Assembly: GCA_033182465.1 (NCBI GenBank) | Contig: CP137326.1 | Span: 620,001 to 684,000, forward strand | Source: Sanghuangporus weigelae | Taxonomy: Eukaryota > Basidiomycota > Agaricomycetes > Hymenochaetales > Hymenochaetaceae | DNA length: 64,000 nucleotides | Direction: 5' to 3' | In this document: positions 41,204 through 53,337 of the stretch, piece by piece | Position numbering within the stretch: the stretch's first letter is position 1 | How the letters are laid out: every line of letters begins with the position of its first letter | Translations under genes and position numbers: made by a program | Notes under the pieces: model-generated | What the model was told of the DNA's origin: nothing | The model's input: only the letters and a program-made list of their open reading frames with translations | The model's database searches: none

Positions 41204-42108
41204 TTATAACTGTGTAGAAACGAGCTTGACACAATCTTCAAATATTGCGTCAGGTAGGCGGAGTCGGAGGTCGGTAAAGACAGTGTAGAGCAAAGCATGC
41301 GAGACACCGCGCTGAAGGAGGTATTCTGGTGGAACACCCCAGCCGAGCAAGTCCAGTACGAGGACTTTAGCGTGATGGAGCTGTTCTTCAGACACTGAGA
41401 AAGCATCAGTATACGTTTGACTCGCTGAGAAAACACGCAAAATAAAATACAGAGAATAAACAGGGCGAATAATCACATACTCTTTTCCCAAGTGAAGGGT
41501 TGACGGACTGCCGATAGCTCCGATTCATTTACCGCATCTTTGTCTGGATCATTTTCCGTACCCAGCGATACACTTGCAGGTTCAGTCAACTGAGGTTCCA
41601 CCGCAGTCTTCATCGCGTTCTCTTCCTGAAAACTTCCCGGTGCAGGGGCTAGATTAGGTGAATATGGTCGGGATGAAGCGATGTCCGAGTCCGAAATTCC
41701 TTCCGCATCCGCATCTGAGCCTGGATCCTCCTCGGCAACGGTAGTATCGGGATGCGGGCCATTTGCAGGTTCGATAGCTTCTTGAATCGTCCCCGTATTG
41801 TCCGTATTGTCCGTTTCCTTCGTATCAGTTGCAGCTGCTGCCCCTTGCTCTAATGTCGAATTGTCTTTCACTGTTCTTTCTTCCAGTGTCTCTTCCCCGA
41901 GTCCAGTTTTAGATTCCTCCGTCGAGGATGTGGATTGATCTTGTATGCCTCCTTTATCAAGAGATGCATTGGTAGGTTCTGGAGGATATGTTTGGGCTGA
42001 TGCAGGTACTGGCAAAGAGCTTGCGCTCGAGGAGGTAGTGGATGTAGATGAAATAGGTTTGAGAGAAATACCAAGCGACTTTGCAAGAGCGGCGTACGTC
42101 ATTTCCAT
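41204..42108 (-). CDS. Conserved hypothetical protein, acidic Ser/Thr-rich
   Basis: The family is not recognised by name. Two exons encode about 280 residues. The start MEMTYAALAKSLGISLKP is followed by a long disordered acidic region rich in Thr, Ser, Glu and Asp. After an intron (donor at AAAAGA|GTATGT, acceptor CTCAG|TG) comes a compact hydrophobic C-terminus, MSEEQLHHAKVLVLDLLG through WGVPPEYLLQRGVSHALLY to KLVSTQL. The folded tail and phase-consistent intron suggest a real gene. It is divergent from the G-patch gene, with 258 bp between starts. Confidence 0.65.
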
Positions 42109-42366
42109 ACCACGGCTTATGAGGCCGTATTTAAAAAAGGTATCAAGTGCTGCTCTTTGTCGTCCTCGTCCTCGTCGCGTTCTGGTCGATAAGTCAGCTG
42201 TGAGTTTGAACTACCATGCAAGATCGAATCGCACGTGATATGCGTCGATCAACTGATCGCCGCAATCAATCGCCTCAGAGAAAACTTGAAGGCCTTGAAG
42301 TTGTTTTTTGAATGCCTATCGTAAATTCTTCTCAAACACCTCCTATCCTCTGGCCGCTTTGCTAAA
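42109..42366. promoter_or_regulatory. Divergent promoter region
   Basis: This 258-bp interval lies between the starts of the acidic hypothetical gene (-) and the G-patch gene (+). No specific element was identified. Confidence 0.5.
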
Positions 42367-43567
42367 ATGCCATTAGACGGTCATTCGTATCTGGTCACCC
42401 AGGGATGGTCTGGAAAAGGCTCTGGTCTGAGAGAAGGTGCCATAACTCGGCCTTTGGCCATCCCGCAGAAGAAGACGCTTTCAGGTTTGGGCAAAGATAG
42501 AGACGATGCATTCCCCTTCTGGGATCAGTGAGTTCTCAAATTCGTACGAGGTACTTTGTACGATGTAACTCGAAACTTCTCGGAAGCTTGTATTCAATCG
42601 CAACGAAATCAATCAAAATCAAAATCCACAAAGATGAAGACGATAGCAGCGACACCGTGAGTATTGTCAAGTCCTGTATGTTTCGTTACTTGACGACGGC
42701 CTATCGTGTTTTCATCAGGACTCGTCTGCTACCCCAGCCCTTCCGACCCTAAGTCGTACTAGTACGGGAATTCTATCGAACAGAAGACCGGTCGCTGGGA
42801 CACCTGTCTCTTCATCAGGGACAGCTTCACCGAGTGCAGTCGATGCATCATCATCTTCTTCATTCAGCAAAAATGAGTATCGTATCAGCATTATTGCGAC
42901 GGTGAAACGAGATGCTGCCAGGAGGAGCTTATATTCTCGGTTCTTTCGTGGTCCAGTTCTAGGTCCAGATTATGGTGTTACGGAGGAGGATAAGGGTCCA
43001 TCAAAAACTAAGGATCCGAAAGAAGGTTTCGCAAGGAAGGATAGAACTACCCCTGCGAATCAAGTTCCCGTCGACGGCCTTCCCGCCGGGCTCGAAGAAA
43101 TTGATGGCGATGGACTACGGAGAAAACGTCGGAAGGAAGAGAAGAAGAGGAAGGTGGAGAGAACAAAAGAGAAGAAACGGAAGGGCAAAGAAAAGCAGTC
43201 GACCAGTGACGTTCAGGACGACGCGAGCGAGAGTATTCAAAAGCGAAAGAGCATTGAAACTGGAGAGGACGTCGATGTTAAGGTTTCCGAGAAGAAAAAG
43301 AGGAGGAAGGAAGAAGTCCACAAAGAAACTCGGGGGTCTGCATCTACTGATGTACTTGAAGACGATGGTCAAAGGAGAAGCAAGAAGAGAAAGAAGGATG
43401 CCATAGTTGATGTTAGTGTTGAAGGATCAGGAGGGGATGCTGGCCAACGGTCAAAAGCAAAGAAAGAGACGAGGGAAGAAAGACGAAGAAGAAAGGAAGA
43501 GAAGCGGAGGAGAAAAGAGCGGAAAGAGGAAACGCGAAGAAGAGAGGCGGCGGATTTATCGAGTTGA
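42367..43567 (+). CDS. G-patch protein, Tma23/GPATCH4-like ribosome-biogenesis factor
   Basis: The start MPLDGHSYLVTQGWSGKGSG is the beginning of a G-patch, continuing GLREGAITRPLAIPQKKTLS and GLGKDRDDAFPFWD. Such proteins activate DEAH helicases or act in nucleolar ribosome assembly. The second exon gives SIATKSIKIKIHKDEDDS, a conserved block in Tma23-like proteins. The third exon carries a Ser-rich linker, the block SLYSRFFRGPVLGPDYG and a very long Lys/Arg/Glu-rich tail (KKKRRKEEVHKE and similar), a nucleolar-targeting feature. It ends RREAADLSS. Three exons, no breaks. It is convergent with the NYN gene 300 bp away. Confidence 0.85.
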
Positions 43568-43871
43568 GATTGGGATCAAAAATGTATACTACTATGACAG
43601 CTTGTTGTCCTCATCACTTCCACTGTCGATATGGTCTGAATCCGCACATATATACATGTATAGATCTCAAGCATAAGGCGGGCCAGAGGCGAAGAAAACA
43701 AAACGACAGAACACAGACAATCCAATCCAAGAGTACAGAACGTAGCAAAAAAACAATACAGTCTTGGGGAAAGCAAGTAAACCAAAGCACGTACGAAAAC
43801 AGTGATAACTAGAAAGAGAAACCTATATAAAATCGGAAGATACATGGACCGGCAGAACAACCTTGCCACGT

Positions 43872-45250
43872 CTAATAGTAATCTGGATGCAAAGAAACAA
43901 CCGGTGCATGACCCTCTTCCTGAAACATTAATAATATACCAGCGTTTACCGCCTTCTTCAAGTATAGTCTTGGTTTCTTGTATTGTCTGAAGATGGATGG
44001 ATCACGCCTGCGAAGCATTGTGGCGACTTCAGGACACCTCAACTTACGCGTTCCCTGAGGATCGGTTGCGCGCAGTTGACGGAGGAGAGTAATGAGTGGG
44101 TTGAACTCCAACTTTGAGTGAAATCTGGTAGGAGCGGTAACGCGCTTAGTCGATGGCGCAGGTGAAGATGACCGGACACGAGGAGCTGGACCAAGAGCTG
44201 GAGCTGGAGCCGGCACTGGAACTGTAGCTGCTGGCCAGGGTGGTGCTGGTGCTGGTGCTGGTGCTGGTAGTGCTCTTCGCAGATTACCATATGTGTTCAA
44301 ACAGGGAGTAGAGGTAATTATTGATAAGGGTGAATATGAGGCGGAATAACCAATCTCGCCAGAGGGAAGAGAAAATGTCTGGACTGGTGCAGTACGAGTA
44401 ATAGTACTAGCATAGAATGACGACGAGCTTGATAGGCGAGGTAGGATAGGATAGGCGAATCCTAAGCCAGTAGCCATTTGCTCGACGTTGCTGCAGAGAT
44501 TCACGACCTGGCTATCCTCAAGGACTTGGACATCTTCATCTGGAAGCTGAGGAGCCTCGGAGTTTCTGGGTATTTCGTAAGCGCGTTCGAGGACATCATA
44601 GTTCCAGCTCATCCTCCCATCTGCGATGCCAACAAGTTTCGCAGAAGCTTTGGTGTTCGATATGATCCATACGGCATGCCCTTTCTCCTGGATGATCGAT
44701 ACGGCATGGGCAAAGTCTCCATCGCTGCTTATCAAGATGACAGTCACTGGAGTAGCATTCCCAAGAGCAAATGCTATAATATCAGCTGTACAATAGGTTG
44801 GCGTCGATTAATCTTTATTTAAACGAAACGACTTTGTGTGTATGCATACCGATGATTCGCATATCAGCGACTTGAGGCTTCGATTTATGAGGAGTCACGA
44901 TGACACAGACACCTAAAGAACGTGCAAACACTTAGATAGTACCACAGGCATCATCGTATCATAATGGCTGCATACCTGCCTCACGTAACTCCTCTTGCTT
45001 GTCGAGTAGACCAGAATACCGCGAGTCTCCGTAAACGTTAAATGTGACGATCTCACCGAAGTTCTTGATGACAGTCTTGATTCTCGCAGCTACGATCCTT
45101 GCAGGTATCTTCGCCGGGACGCTGCAATTCTCTGAATACTCGTGGAAGAGGCCGAGCTGGCAAGTGAGAAAGAGGCTCATCGGACAGAGAAAGGTCGTTC
45201 TCACCAACATCCCAGAAGATGCCCACCCGTCGCTTGGCCCTTGATGCCAT
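43872..45250 (-). CDS. NYN-domain (PIN-like) putative ribonuclease, MARF1/LKAP-like
   Basis: The start is MASRAKRRVGIFWDVENC, spanning an intron. FWDVENC is the first acidic motif of NYN domains. It continues NFGEIVTFNVYGDSRYSGL and, in the next large exon, VTVILISSDGDFAHAVS, supplying the further acidic metal-binding residues; DGDF is diagnostic. NYN domains are PIN-like RNases acting on RNA. After an AP-rich low-complexity linker (about 44.28-44.17 kb) there is a folded C-terminal module, FNPLITLLRQLRATDPQGTR to HAPVVSLHPDYY, that resembles a winged-helix or LOTUS-like RNA-binding domain. About 400 residues. All acidic positions appear present. Confidence 0.85.
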
Positions 45251-45554
45251 GCGACTGGAAGATACTATAACTGCGCACTTCGTTGGTCATCAGCTTGAAA
45301 GGCCTGCGGCTGACAACATGTTGTGCTTTGGCCAACGTCTCACGACTCACATCGAATAATCATCACGTGTGCGCGACGCGTTGACGCGTCTGACTCTACG
45401 GAGACTTCCGACTTGAATTCCTGCTCCGAACGACTGGTGTTATTGCCTCCTGCACGTATATATATAGATGCGATTATCATTGACAAAGTCAGAGGCAGAA
45501 TAACAGATGACATCATACGGTGTTGTAGAGATCAGAAAATCCATAGAGGTATTA
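45251..45554. other. Upstream of the NYN gene, left flank of the 17-kb element
   Basis: This is presumed promoter of the NYN gene. The TA at 45553-45554 is the left copy of the element's target dinucleotide. Nothing else was seen. Confidence 0.5.
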
Positions 45555-46868
45555 CAGCCATTTGCAAAAGTAATGAGAAAAGCCTAAATCACGTGATTTT
45601 TTGACACATGTCGTGCCCTTGAACAACAAAAATGAATTGAGTGCTCTATTTCTCAGTCAATACTGCATGTAAAAATATGATATGGCTATGTAAAAAAAGT
45701 GCTCGAAAATGCGCTTCCAACAGTGTAAGAATGTATGAGAAATATAGTGTGTACATGACAGAACAAAACAGACAACCTTGTCAACCCATCCCTCACAACC
45801 ATCCCTCAGGCCATTGAAAAATCACCACTCATGAAATACTCCATGTAAAAATATAATTCAGGTGGCATAATTCATGCAAGTGCAGAAGGTATCTGTGTAC
45901 AAGTTCTTGTGGCATATTGATAGGCCCTTCAATAGTAGAGTAAGGCAACAGCCATTCATGCCCACTTGCAGAACCCCTCTTCTCAGCCTCCTCGCAGGGC
46001 ACTAGCACTCATTGTTTCGATTACCAACAGGTCAGTACTTGCCCTTCACTGCCTATCCCATCTAGTCGAAGCTCTGAAGAGAAAATGCAGCAGCCTTTGG
46101 AGCCAGGTCCGTCAACATCTTCATATTCTTCTTTGCATCTCGAGCCAAAGCGGTCAAAGTAGGCTAAGGAGCCTCAATGACAGATCAGTTAGCTACAATT
46201 TGTTGTTAACACTCAGTACAGAGCTCGCACGTACAGATCATATTAAGTACAAGAAGCAATTCATGACTGAAGGCAAACTCTCGATCAAACGAGAGCAGGT
46301 GGAACTCGAATCATCGCTACTAAAAGAATACGGTCTGAAACTGCATATGACGGCCAAAATACACGGGAATACAGAGGTAGAATGACATATAGAAGAACAG
46401 AATACTTATTCAGATAGGGAGGGAACAAGAAGAGCATGACACAGCAATTTCTGCTGTACACGCATTACAAGGCAAGGCAAATGGAGCCACTGTGTGGTGA
46501 CCTACCGCAGCATGCTCTTGGTATACTCAAACAGCCACAAAAGGGATCAATGTGCCCATGTAAGAAGTAAGAAGACCGAGTCGAAATAAATAAACACGAA
46601 ATGAGATCCTTTCGAGTAACGACCGCCAAACTAGACAAAGGAGAGGTGAAGAGGGCATAATTCCATCCGTGGAGGGCAAGCGATTGTCCGGTCCGTAGTA
46701 CTTTCGGCCTCCCACAGTGGGAGTGAGGCAAGGCTGGATAGTCCCTTGCTCAGCTCACGTCGCCTTCCCCTTCGCCTTTGAGTCCGTCGTCTTCGGCTCC
46801 TGATCCGTCTGAGCAGGGTTAACTGACTCCATCCATTGTAACAGAATAAGGTAGTCCGGATTTGTCGT
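45555..46868 (+). repeat. Left long terminal inverted repeat of the 17-kb element
   Basis: It matches the reverse complement of about 61098-62568. The outer ~0.8 kb is nearly identical. Similarity then falls inward and runs into the C-terminal coding part of gene L. ATCACGTGAT lies at 45588-45597, 33 bp from the end. Confidence 0.85.
45966..46385 (+). CDS. Terminal-repeat ORF, left copy, function unknown
   Basis: This is a 139-codon open frame in the left repeat, mirrored at 61738-62157. The second half is charged and helical (KKQFMTEGKLSIKREQVELE). In another frame of the same stretch MQQPLEPGPSTSSYSSLHLE runs into EPKRSK, which looks like a real N-terminus with a nuclear signal, so the true product may be spliced from two frames. 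No family was recognised. Because the repeats are nearly identical, conservation between the two copies is not by itself evidence of selection. Confidence 0.35.
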   Translation: MQNPSSQPPRRALALIVSITNRSVLALHCLSHLVEALKRKCSSLWSQVRQHLHILLCISSQSGQSRLRSLNDRSVSYNLLLTLSTELARTDHIKYKKQFMTEGKLSIKREQVELESSLLKEYGLKLHMTAKIHGNTEVE

Positions 46869-49800
46869 ATTCATTCCGTAACGTGTCTGCGCTTTGATGA
46901 AATTATCGATTTCCTTCTCCATGTTGGACGAGGCTCCATTGACTTCATCTTCGTTTGTTTCAAGAGTTTCGACTTTCTCGGTCTCCTGCAAAGCTTTACT
47001 AGAATCGAAAACCTCCTGTGAGTCGACGTCTCCTGTACGAGCCTTCTTGATCGTGGTCCACGCGGTGTAGCGCACTGGCTCCTCCTGTGCCAGTACACTC
47101 ATACTATGGCTCCCTCTTACTGCAGATACCATATCCCAGCACTGCCGACACCTGAGAGTGTGAGGGCACACTCCTATTGCACTCGGGACATCATTTGAGC
47201 ACGTATCCATTGATTCCAGCACACGTACTGTACTGCGGCGCCCTCCTATGACCCAAATCGATCCACCGATGGCTCCCCGACACTCAGACAGGTCTGCCGA
47301 CAGCTCCTACCCAGCACCAGGCACTATAGAACACATCCCTCAGTGACTACGTGCCGCCGATCTTATGATTTACCATACGTACAGCCGTGCGGCGACTCTG
47401 GATGCCTCCGGGTCGGCCCCCCTTGGCGCCGATCAATGCGGCGGACACTCAGACATCCTCAGGTACCCTCGCCGACGCCTCCTACAGCTTACCAAGCAGT
47501 CCCCCATTGTCTAGGGAGCTATATATTGTCATATGTGCTTACATGCCTCATTACGATGTATCTGCCACCAGTCCGGCAGTCCCCCACAGCACTGCCGCTC
47601 CGGCCACTCGTATTAGTCACTAGGGATCGCCCACACTCTGTATTGAGTGCCGCCGATGCATCGGACACCTCAGGGACATCGGCTGATGCGCCCTTTGTCT
47701 CATATACGCGATATCAGCCTCCGATCATCGGTTCCGATGTTTCCCGACTTCCCCCCGATGCGGCGGCCCCCATTAGACCATGTATGGAAGGTAGGCATGT
47801 GGTACATCGGCGTGCCAAGCCACCGACTCGCACCGCCAAGCCCAACTCCGCCGGCGCCCGTGTTATTGCAGATACTCAATATTTCATGTGATTGGATGCC
47901 CCCCTCACGTTGCCGCTCTCAGATTTCACCTGGGCGCTCCGGCAGCAGCCCTTGGCGACCCAGATGACTCAGGAGATGTTGTCAGACAGTAGGATGTGTC
48001 GGCGACAGCAGTAGAGTATATATAGAGCTTATACTAGCTTGTAGACAAGAGGATTCCAAGCCTAGCAAGGATTCCAAGAGCATGTACCAGACCGAGCGCC
48101 AGAGTTCGAGATATCCCTCACTCTGAGTCTCCCCTCATGTACTGAGCCTCCCCCTTGACTATATACTATCCTTGACATCTCCTCTTGTTTGACTCCACAT
48201 TCTACTTGCCTTCGCCGCCTCCGGTACGCCTCTGCCGCTCTGACGTTCAGTGAGTGAGTAGGGCTTGGGATTTAACCCTGAGCCTCCTCCCCACACTTTA
48301 TACCTGTCCGGCGCCCCTCTATTCGACGTCGGCAACCCTTCGGCGACCCAGGCTTCTTATCAGACTCCCCTTCAGCGTCCTTTCCAGCCTTTCACTCCAG
48401 TTTATCCCATCTATTGATCTTATACGGTCTTTTCCTCTCATCTATCGCGTTTACGCTACTTCGGCGGATTCCTGCGGCCTCCCCTCAGTCCGGCACCCCT
48501 CTATTCGACATCGGCGGCCATCCGACGACCCAGGCATCCTATCAGACGACCCAGCGGCGCCTTCTCCAGCCACTCACTCCATTTTATCCTTTATATTCAT
48601 CTTATACGCTTCATACCTTCCTGTGGCTGAGTTTATACCACGTCGGCAGCCTCTTGTGATCCCCCCTTTTGAGCGGCGGCCCTGTTATCCTATTCCCTTT
48701 ATCCAGCGGCATCCTTAGACCCATCCATTACGTCTCCGACGGTCCCTGGCACCTGCTGGGTAGTAGGTCTTTGAGAGTCTGATAGCGTCGGCATCCCATT
48801 TTTGGAGGATCCTTCATACATTCAGCACCCTTAGTAGGACGGACATCTGTAGCACCTTCAGATACGACACCGCCGACCGACAGCGGCTTCCAGCTGCTTG
48901 AAGGGTAGCTTGACCTCAAGCGCGCCCGCTTTTATAAGATCGTATACACGTGAGGATCCAGATATTGCTAGATTCAGTAACTTCTCGTCACCGAGCACTC
49001 GCAGGCATCGCTGAAGAACATTAAGCCGATGAGTGCAGCTCCGCTGCTTCTTGAGAGCCTTCTTGATTTCCTTCTCAAAGACTCCCGTGTTTCCCTCTAG
49101 GTGATTTATCAACGCCGAATTGATTGGGGGACGTTCGATTTGAGGACTGCTGTCAACCTTGATCCCGGAAGATTCGACGTTCGAAATGCCAACAACGATA
49201 TCTGATTGTCCAAATAGAGTGTTTCAGATTCAGAATTGCTGTGAAATGCTACCTGCCTTAAGTGAAGGGTCCATACCTTCTCTCTCTTGGCGCTTCAGTG
49301 GCGCAGGAGTCCCTCCAGATGCACTGCTGGTATGGCCCGCCTGAGAGCATTGCTGACTAGCATATACCACTTCTTCCACTGTACCACTACGAGAAAGTAC
49401 TCTAATAAGGTTGTGTTGCTCAGCAAGCGCAGCATTCAGAGATTCAATTTCCGCGCCCGTTTGTTCTGTTTCCTTCTATACTACGCTATATTCCCATATT
49501 ATGAGCGGGGCGAAGAACTTCAAGACGCGACCAAAGAATTCCTCGATAGTTTCCGTACTGAAACGTCCAATTTCATTACATTGGTGATCGGCTTCCGATC
49601 GAAAATCTCCGACAATTGCGGTGTTCGGAAGAGTAGCAAAATACGGACCATTTGGTGAATAACGCTCCTCTTCCAGAAGATAGTGGAAAACAGAGCGACG
49701 AGGATGAAACAGGTACGTCCCATTCGGCCTCGATTGAACATCGAAGTGGAGGCGGTAATGTTCCGTCAGCTTCAATAAAAATATGTGCCATAGATTGACT

Positions 49801-50350
49801 GGCATCGCCCATTCCAATTCGCTCAGGAAACCTGTCACATTGAGGAACTTCGGAAGGACGAGCGTAAAACCATGTGCCATGTCAGATCATGCCATCGTAT
49901 ACCCACCCACGTCGAACATCTAACAACTTTGTGGCTGCATCATTCTGAAAAGAAAGAGAGACTATTAGGTAAGGTAGGAAAGGTGTGTCTAATTGTGAAC
50001 GAGTCATTTACCCCTAAAGAAGAAGCCTCGAGCATCCTCACATGCTCCACGGTCTCGGAGAGCGCCATCGCAAACTCGGAGATATCCTTTTTCACCGTCG
50101 CGGAATGGTCTTTCAACTTCGCACGTTGATCATCCACAGCACTCGCTACGCCATCACAACGCTTATCAAGACGAGTTACATGCTGAGAAAGCCGATGAAC
50201 GACATCGCATAGCACATCTGTGAGAACCATTATTTGATCAGGAGGATAACCCTCAGCCTCTTCCAGTTTCCTTTTAATCCTCGTATGCTGAACAGCCATA
50301 CCCTTAATAGGGTCTATAGAGCCCGATTTTAGGGGGGCAGGGCAAAACAA
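46755..50350 (-). CDS. Gene L: coiled-coil protein of the 17-kb element, interrupted by an LTR
   Basis: The family is not recognised. It reads leftward from about 50350 or MAVQHTRIKRKLEEAEGYPP near 50299. It begins with a coiled coil (LKDHSATVKKDISEFAMALS), followed after an intron by a segment with RSVFHYLLEEE and RVLKFFAPLIIWEY, a second helical part (LNVLQRCLRVLGDEKLLNLA) and a C-terminus with NPDYLILLQWMESVNPAQTD ending KGKAT at 46755. The same blocks in the same order occur in gene R on the other strand, so the two are paralogues. LTR X copy A lies inside its C-terminal part with a 4-bp duplication. Stops and unclear splices near 49.88 and 49.2 kb suggest further decay. Its 3' end merges into the left terminal repeat. 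Confidence 0.6.
47066..48882 (+). mobile_element. Solo LTR, family X, copy A (in gene L)
   Basis: This is a 1,817-bp LTR running from TGTAGCGCACTGG to GACCGACA, flanked by the 4-bp duplication GCGG (47062-47065 and 48883-48886). A TATATATAG promoter box is near 48015. Small ORFs inside are not convincing. Copy B at 50443-53323 is the same family in inverse orientation, roughly 90% alike by eye, so this family is older than LTR Y. No internal retroelement part is attached. It is a fossil. Confidence 0.85.
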
Positions 50351-50442
50351 GACATGGAACGCACCTTCCCCCTTCGATGCACCACGGGTTGGGTGGGTTG
50401 AGAGGCGGGAAACAAATGTCGGCGGGCAGATGCTGCGCCCGC

Positions 50443-53323
50443 TGTCGGTCGGCGGTGTCGTATCTGAAGGTGCTACAGATGTCCGTCCTACTAAGGGTGC
50501 TGAATGTATGAAGGAACCTCCAAAAATGGGATGCCGACGCTATCAGACTCTCAAAGACCTACTACCCGGCAGGTGCCAGGAACCGTCGGAGACGTAATGG
50601 ATGGGTCTAGGGATGCCGCTGGATAAAGGGAATAGGATAACAGGACCGCCGCTTGAGAGGGGGGATCACAGGGGGCTGCCGACGTAGTGTAAACACAATA
50701 GATGGAGAGAAAGGACCGTATAAGATGAATATATGGACTAAGCTGGAGTGAAAGGCTGGAAAGGGCGCTGCAGGGGTGTATGATAGGAAGGCTGGGTCGC
50801 CAGGTGGCCGCTGTCAAATAGAGGGGCGCCGGACAGGTATAAAGTGTGGGGAGGAGGCTCAGGGTTAAATCCCAAGCCCTACTCACTCACTGAACGTCAG
50901 AGCGGCAGAGGCGTACCGGAGGCGGCGAAGGCAAGTAGAATGTGGAGTCAAACAAGAGGAGATGTCAAGGATAGTATATAGTCAAGGGGGAGGCTCAGTA
51001 CATGAGGGGAGACTCAGAGTGAGGGATATCTCGAACTCTGGCGCTCGGTCTGGTACATGCTCTTGGAATCCTTGCTAGGCTTGGAATCCTTGCTAGGCTT
51101 TGAATCCTTTCGTCTACAAGCTAGTATAAGCTCTATATATACTCTACTGCTGTCGCCGACACATCCTACTGTCTGACAACATCTCCTGAGTCATCTGGGT
51201 CGCCAAGGGCTGCTGCCGGAGCGCCCAGGTGAAATCTGAGAGCGGCAACGTGAGGGGGGCATCCAATCACATGAAATATTGAGTATCTGCAATAACACGG
51301 GCGCCGGCGGAGTTGGGCTTGGCGGTGTAGACTATCAGACCCTCTTAAGCAGCGGCGAAGGCGACGGCGTTCGACCACAGAGAGGCGTCGGCGGTGTCAA
51401 AGATCGGAGAGGTAAGAAGGGATCCAACTCGTGGCTAACCCTCCTGGACAGCTCGGTGCCGCGGCGGACAATTCGACCCGGAAGCACTGCTGCCGATCGG
51501 GATGTGCGCTCAGTCGTGGGGAGAGCTCAATCGTAAGGGCTATGGTATGGTCTGCGTATAGAGGGGGGGGGGCGGCCGATAATGTACGAGACAGAGCCGC
51601 CGACGAGTCAAGATGTCGGCGTCGCGAATAAGCAGTAGAGCGACGGCGCTGTCGAGTCCTGCGAGCGGCGGCGATTACTGGTAGAGCGACGGTACCGCCG
51701 ATTGCCAGGAGAGCGACGGTATCGCCGATTGTCAAGAGGGCGATGGCGCTCCCGTTTCCCAGGACGGGGGATAGCTCTGCCGATCACTTGCGCAGTGGCG
51801 AGTGAGCACGTGCCCCTGTTATTCCCTTAAACGGGGGCGGCGTCTTGTGTCGGCACACGATCTTCGGCGGAGGCGATAGAGAGCAAAAGGGCTAATAGAG
51901 ACGAGAGGAGTGCACTGAGATCTATTCTGAACTACTGCTCTTGAACACTACATACATGAGGTCTATATATACTGGGGAATGCTGGGGAAGAGCGTCACAG
52001 AGGCGGCGACAGTGACGGCGCGTCACAGGCGCACAATCGGTGCGGACCCGAAGATCGGGGCGCGCCGCGAAGCTGCCAAGACACGGGCGCGCGCTGATCG
52101 GGCTGGCGGTGATTGGCGCGGCGCATCATCATCGGGCGCGCTCGGATCGCTAAGTGGTCGCACCACACGAATATGAAACGTCAGGGGAGGCAATAATACT
52201 AAAAGGGGAATACGCGAGTGGCCGCCGCGTCCGACAATCGGACTCGGCGCACGAAGCAGCATGGTATGAACATGAAACGTGGTACCTGGGACCTTGTAAA
52301 ACCACTACCCGACGTCGGATAAGCCAATAAACAGGAGCCGACGAATATTCCATCGGCTATACGGTTCGATATCCTTCCGCCGCCGTAGCCGATACATCCG
52401 CTGCAACGTTCCAGGCGCCCGCGTATCAGAAAGTGCGGCTGGCCAAGCGTACTCGGTTTGGGAAGTCTTCGAAGGACGGGGGGCGGCGGACGTATTGGTT
52501 GAGCCGCGAATCAAAGAGCGGCGGTTTGGAGGGTCTTAAGGAGCGGCGGAGGTGTATCGATCGGCGCACGATGGTATACTGTACAGAGTACTGAGGGGCC
52601 TGTACCGACGTACCGGTACAGGCAAGTGCGGCGCACTACAGCGGTGCGAGTCGGTGGCTTGGCACGCCGATGTACCACATGCCTACCTTCCATACATGGT
52701 CTAATGGGGGCCGCCGCATCGGGGGGAAGTCGGGAAACATCGGAACCGATGATCGGAGGCTGATATCGCGTATATGAGACAAAGGGCGCATCAGCCGATG
52801 TCCCTGAGGTGTCCGATGCATCGGCGGCACTCAATACAGAGTGTGGGCAATCCATATGACAATATATAGCTCCCTAGACAATGGGGGACTGCTTGATAAG
52901 CTGTAGGAGGTGTCGGCGAAGGTACCTGAGGATGTCTGAGTGTCCGCCGCATCGATCGGCGCCATGGGGGGCCGACTCGGAGGTGTCCAGAGTCGCCGCA
53001 AGGCTGTACATATAGTAAATCGTAAGATCGGCGGCATGTAATCATTGGAGGGTCTGTCCTATAGTGCCTGGTGCTGGGTAGGAGCTGTCGGCGGACCTTT
53101 CTGAGTGTCAGAGAGCCATCGGCGGATCGATCTGGGCCATAGGAGGGCGCCGCAGTACAGTACGTGTACTGGAATCAGTGGAAACGTGCTCAAATGGTGT
53201 CTCGAGTGCAGTAGGAGTATGCCCTCACACTTTGAGGTGTCGGCGGCGCTGGGATATGGTATCTGCAGTATAGGGGGAGCCATAGTATGAGTGTACTGGC
53301 ACAGGAGGGGCCAGTGCGCTACA
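50443..53323 (-). mobile_element. Solo LTR, family X, copy B (with LTR Y nested inside)
   Basis: This is the same LTR as copy A, inverted, with LTR Y inserted at 51326-52640. Without Y its length is about 1.57 kb, somewhat shorter than copy A. The flanks (CCCGC on the left, GCGG on the right) do not form a matching duplication, unlike copy A, which suggests rearrangement or deletion at one side. It abuts the N-terminal part of the Tc1-type transposase. It is a fossil. Confidence 0.8.
51326..52640 (-). mobile_element. Solo LTR, family Y, copy 2 (inside LTR X copy B)
   Basis: This is 1,315 bp, the same length as copy 1 at 14070-15384, in reverse orientation, flanked by GCGG (51322-51325 and 52641-52644). 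LTR X copy A shows the matching unfilled site near 47828-47850, which fixes the ends exactly. The ORFs in both Y copies are identical, so both insertions are very recent. Confidence 0.9.
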
Positions 53324-53337
53324 GCGGTTCCTCGGGC

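Noticed and set aside
47066-53323. LTR X copies A and B as the two LTRs of one full retroelement
   Set aside because: They are in opposite orientation, and the DNA between them is part of gene L, with no gag or pol.
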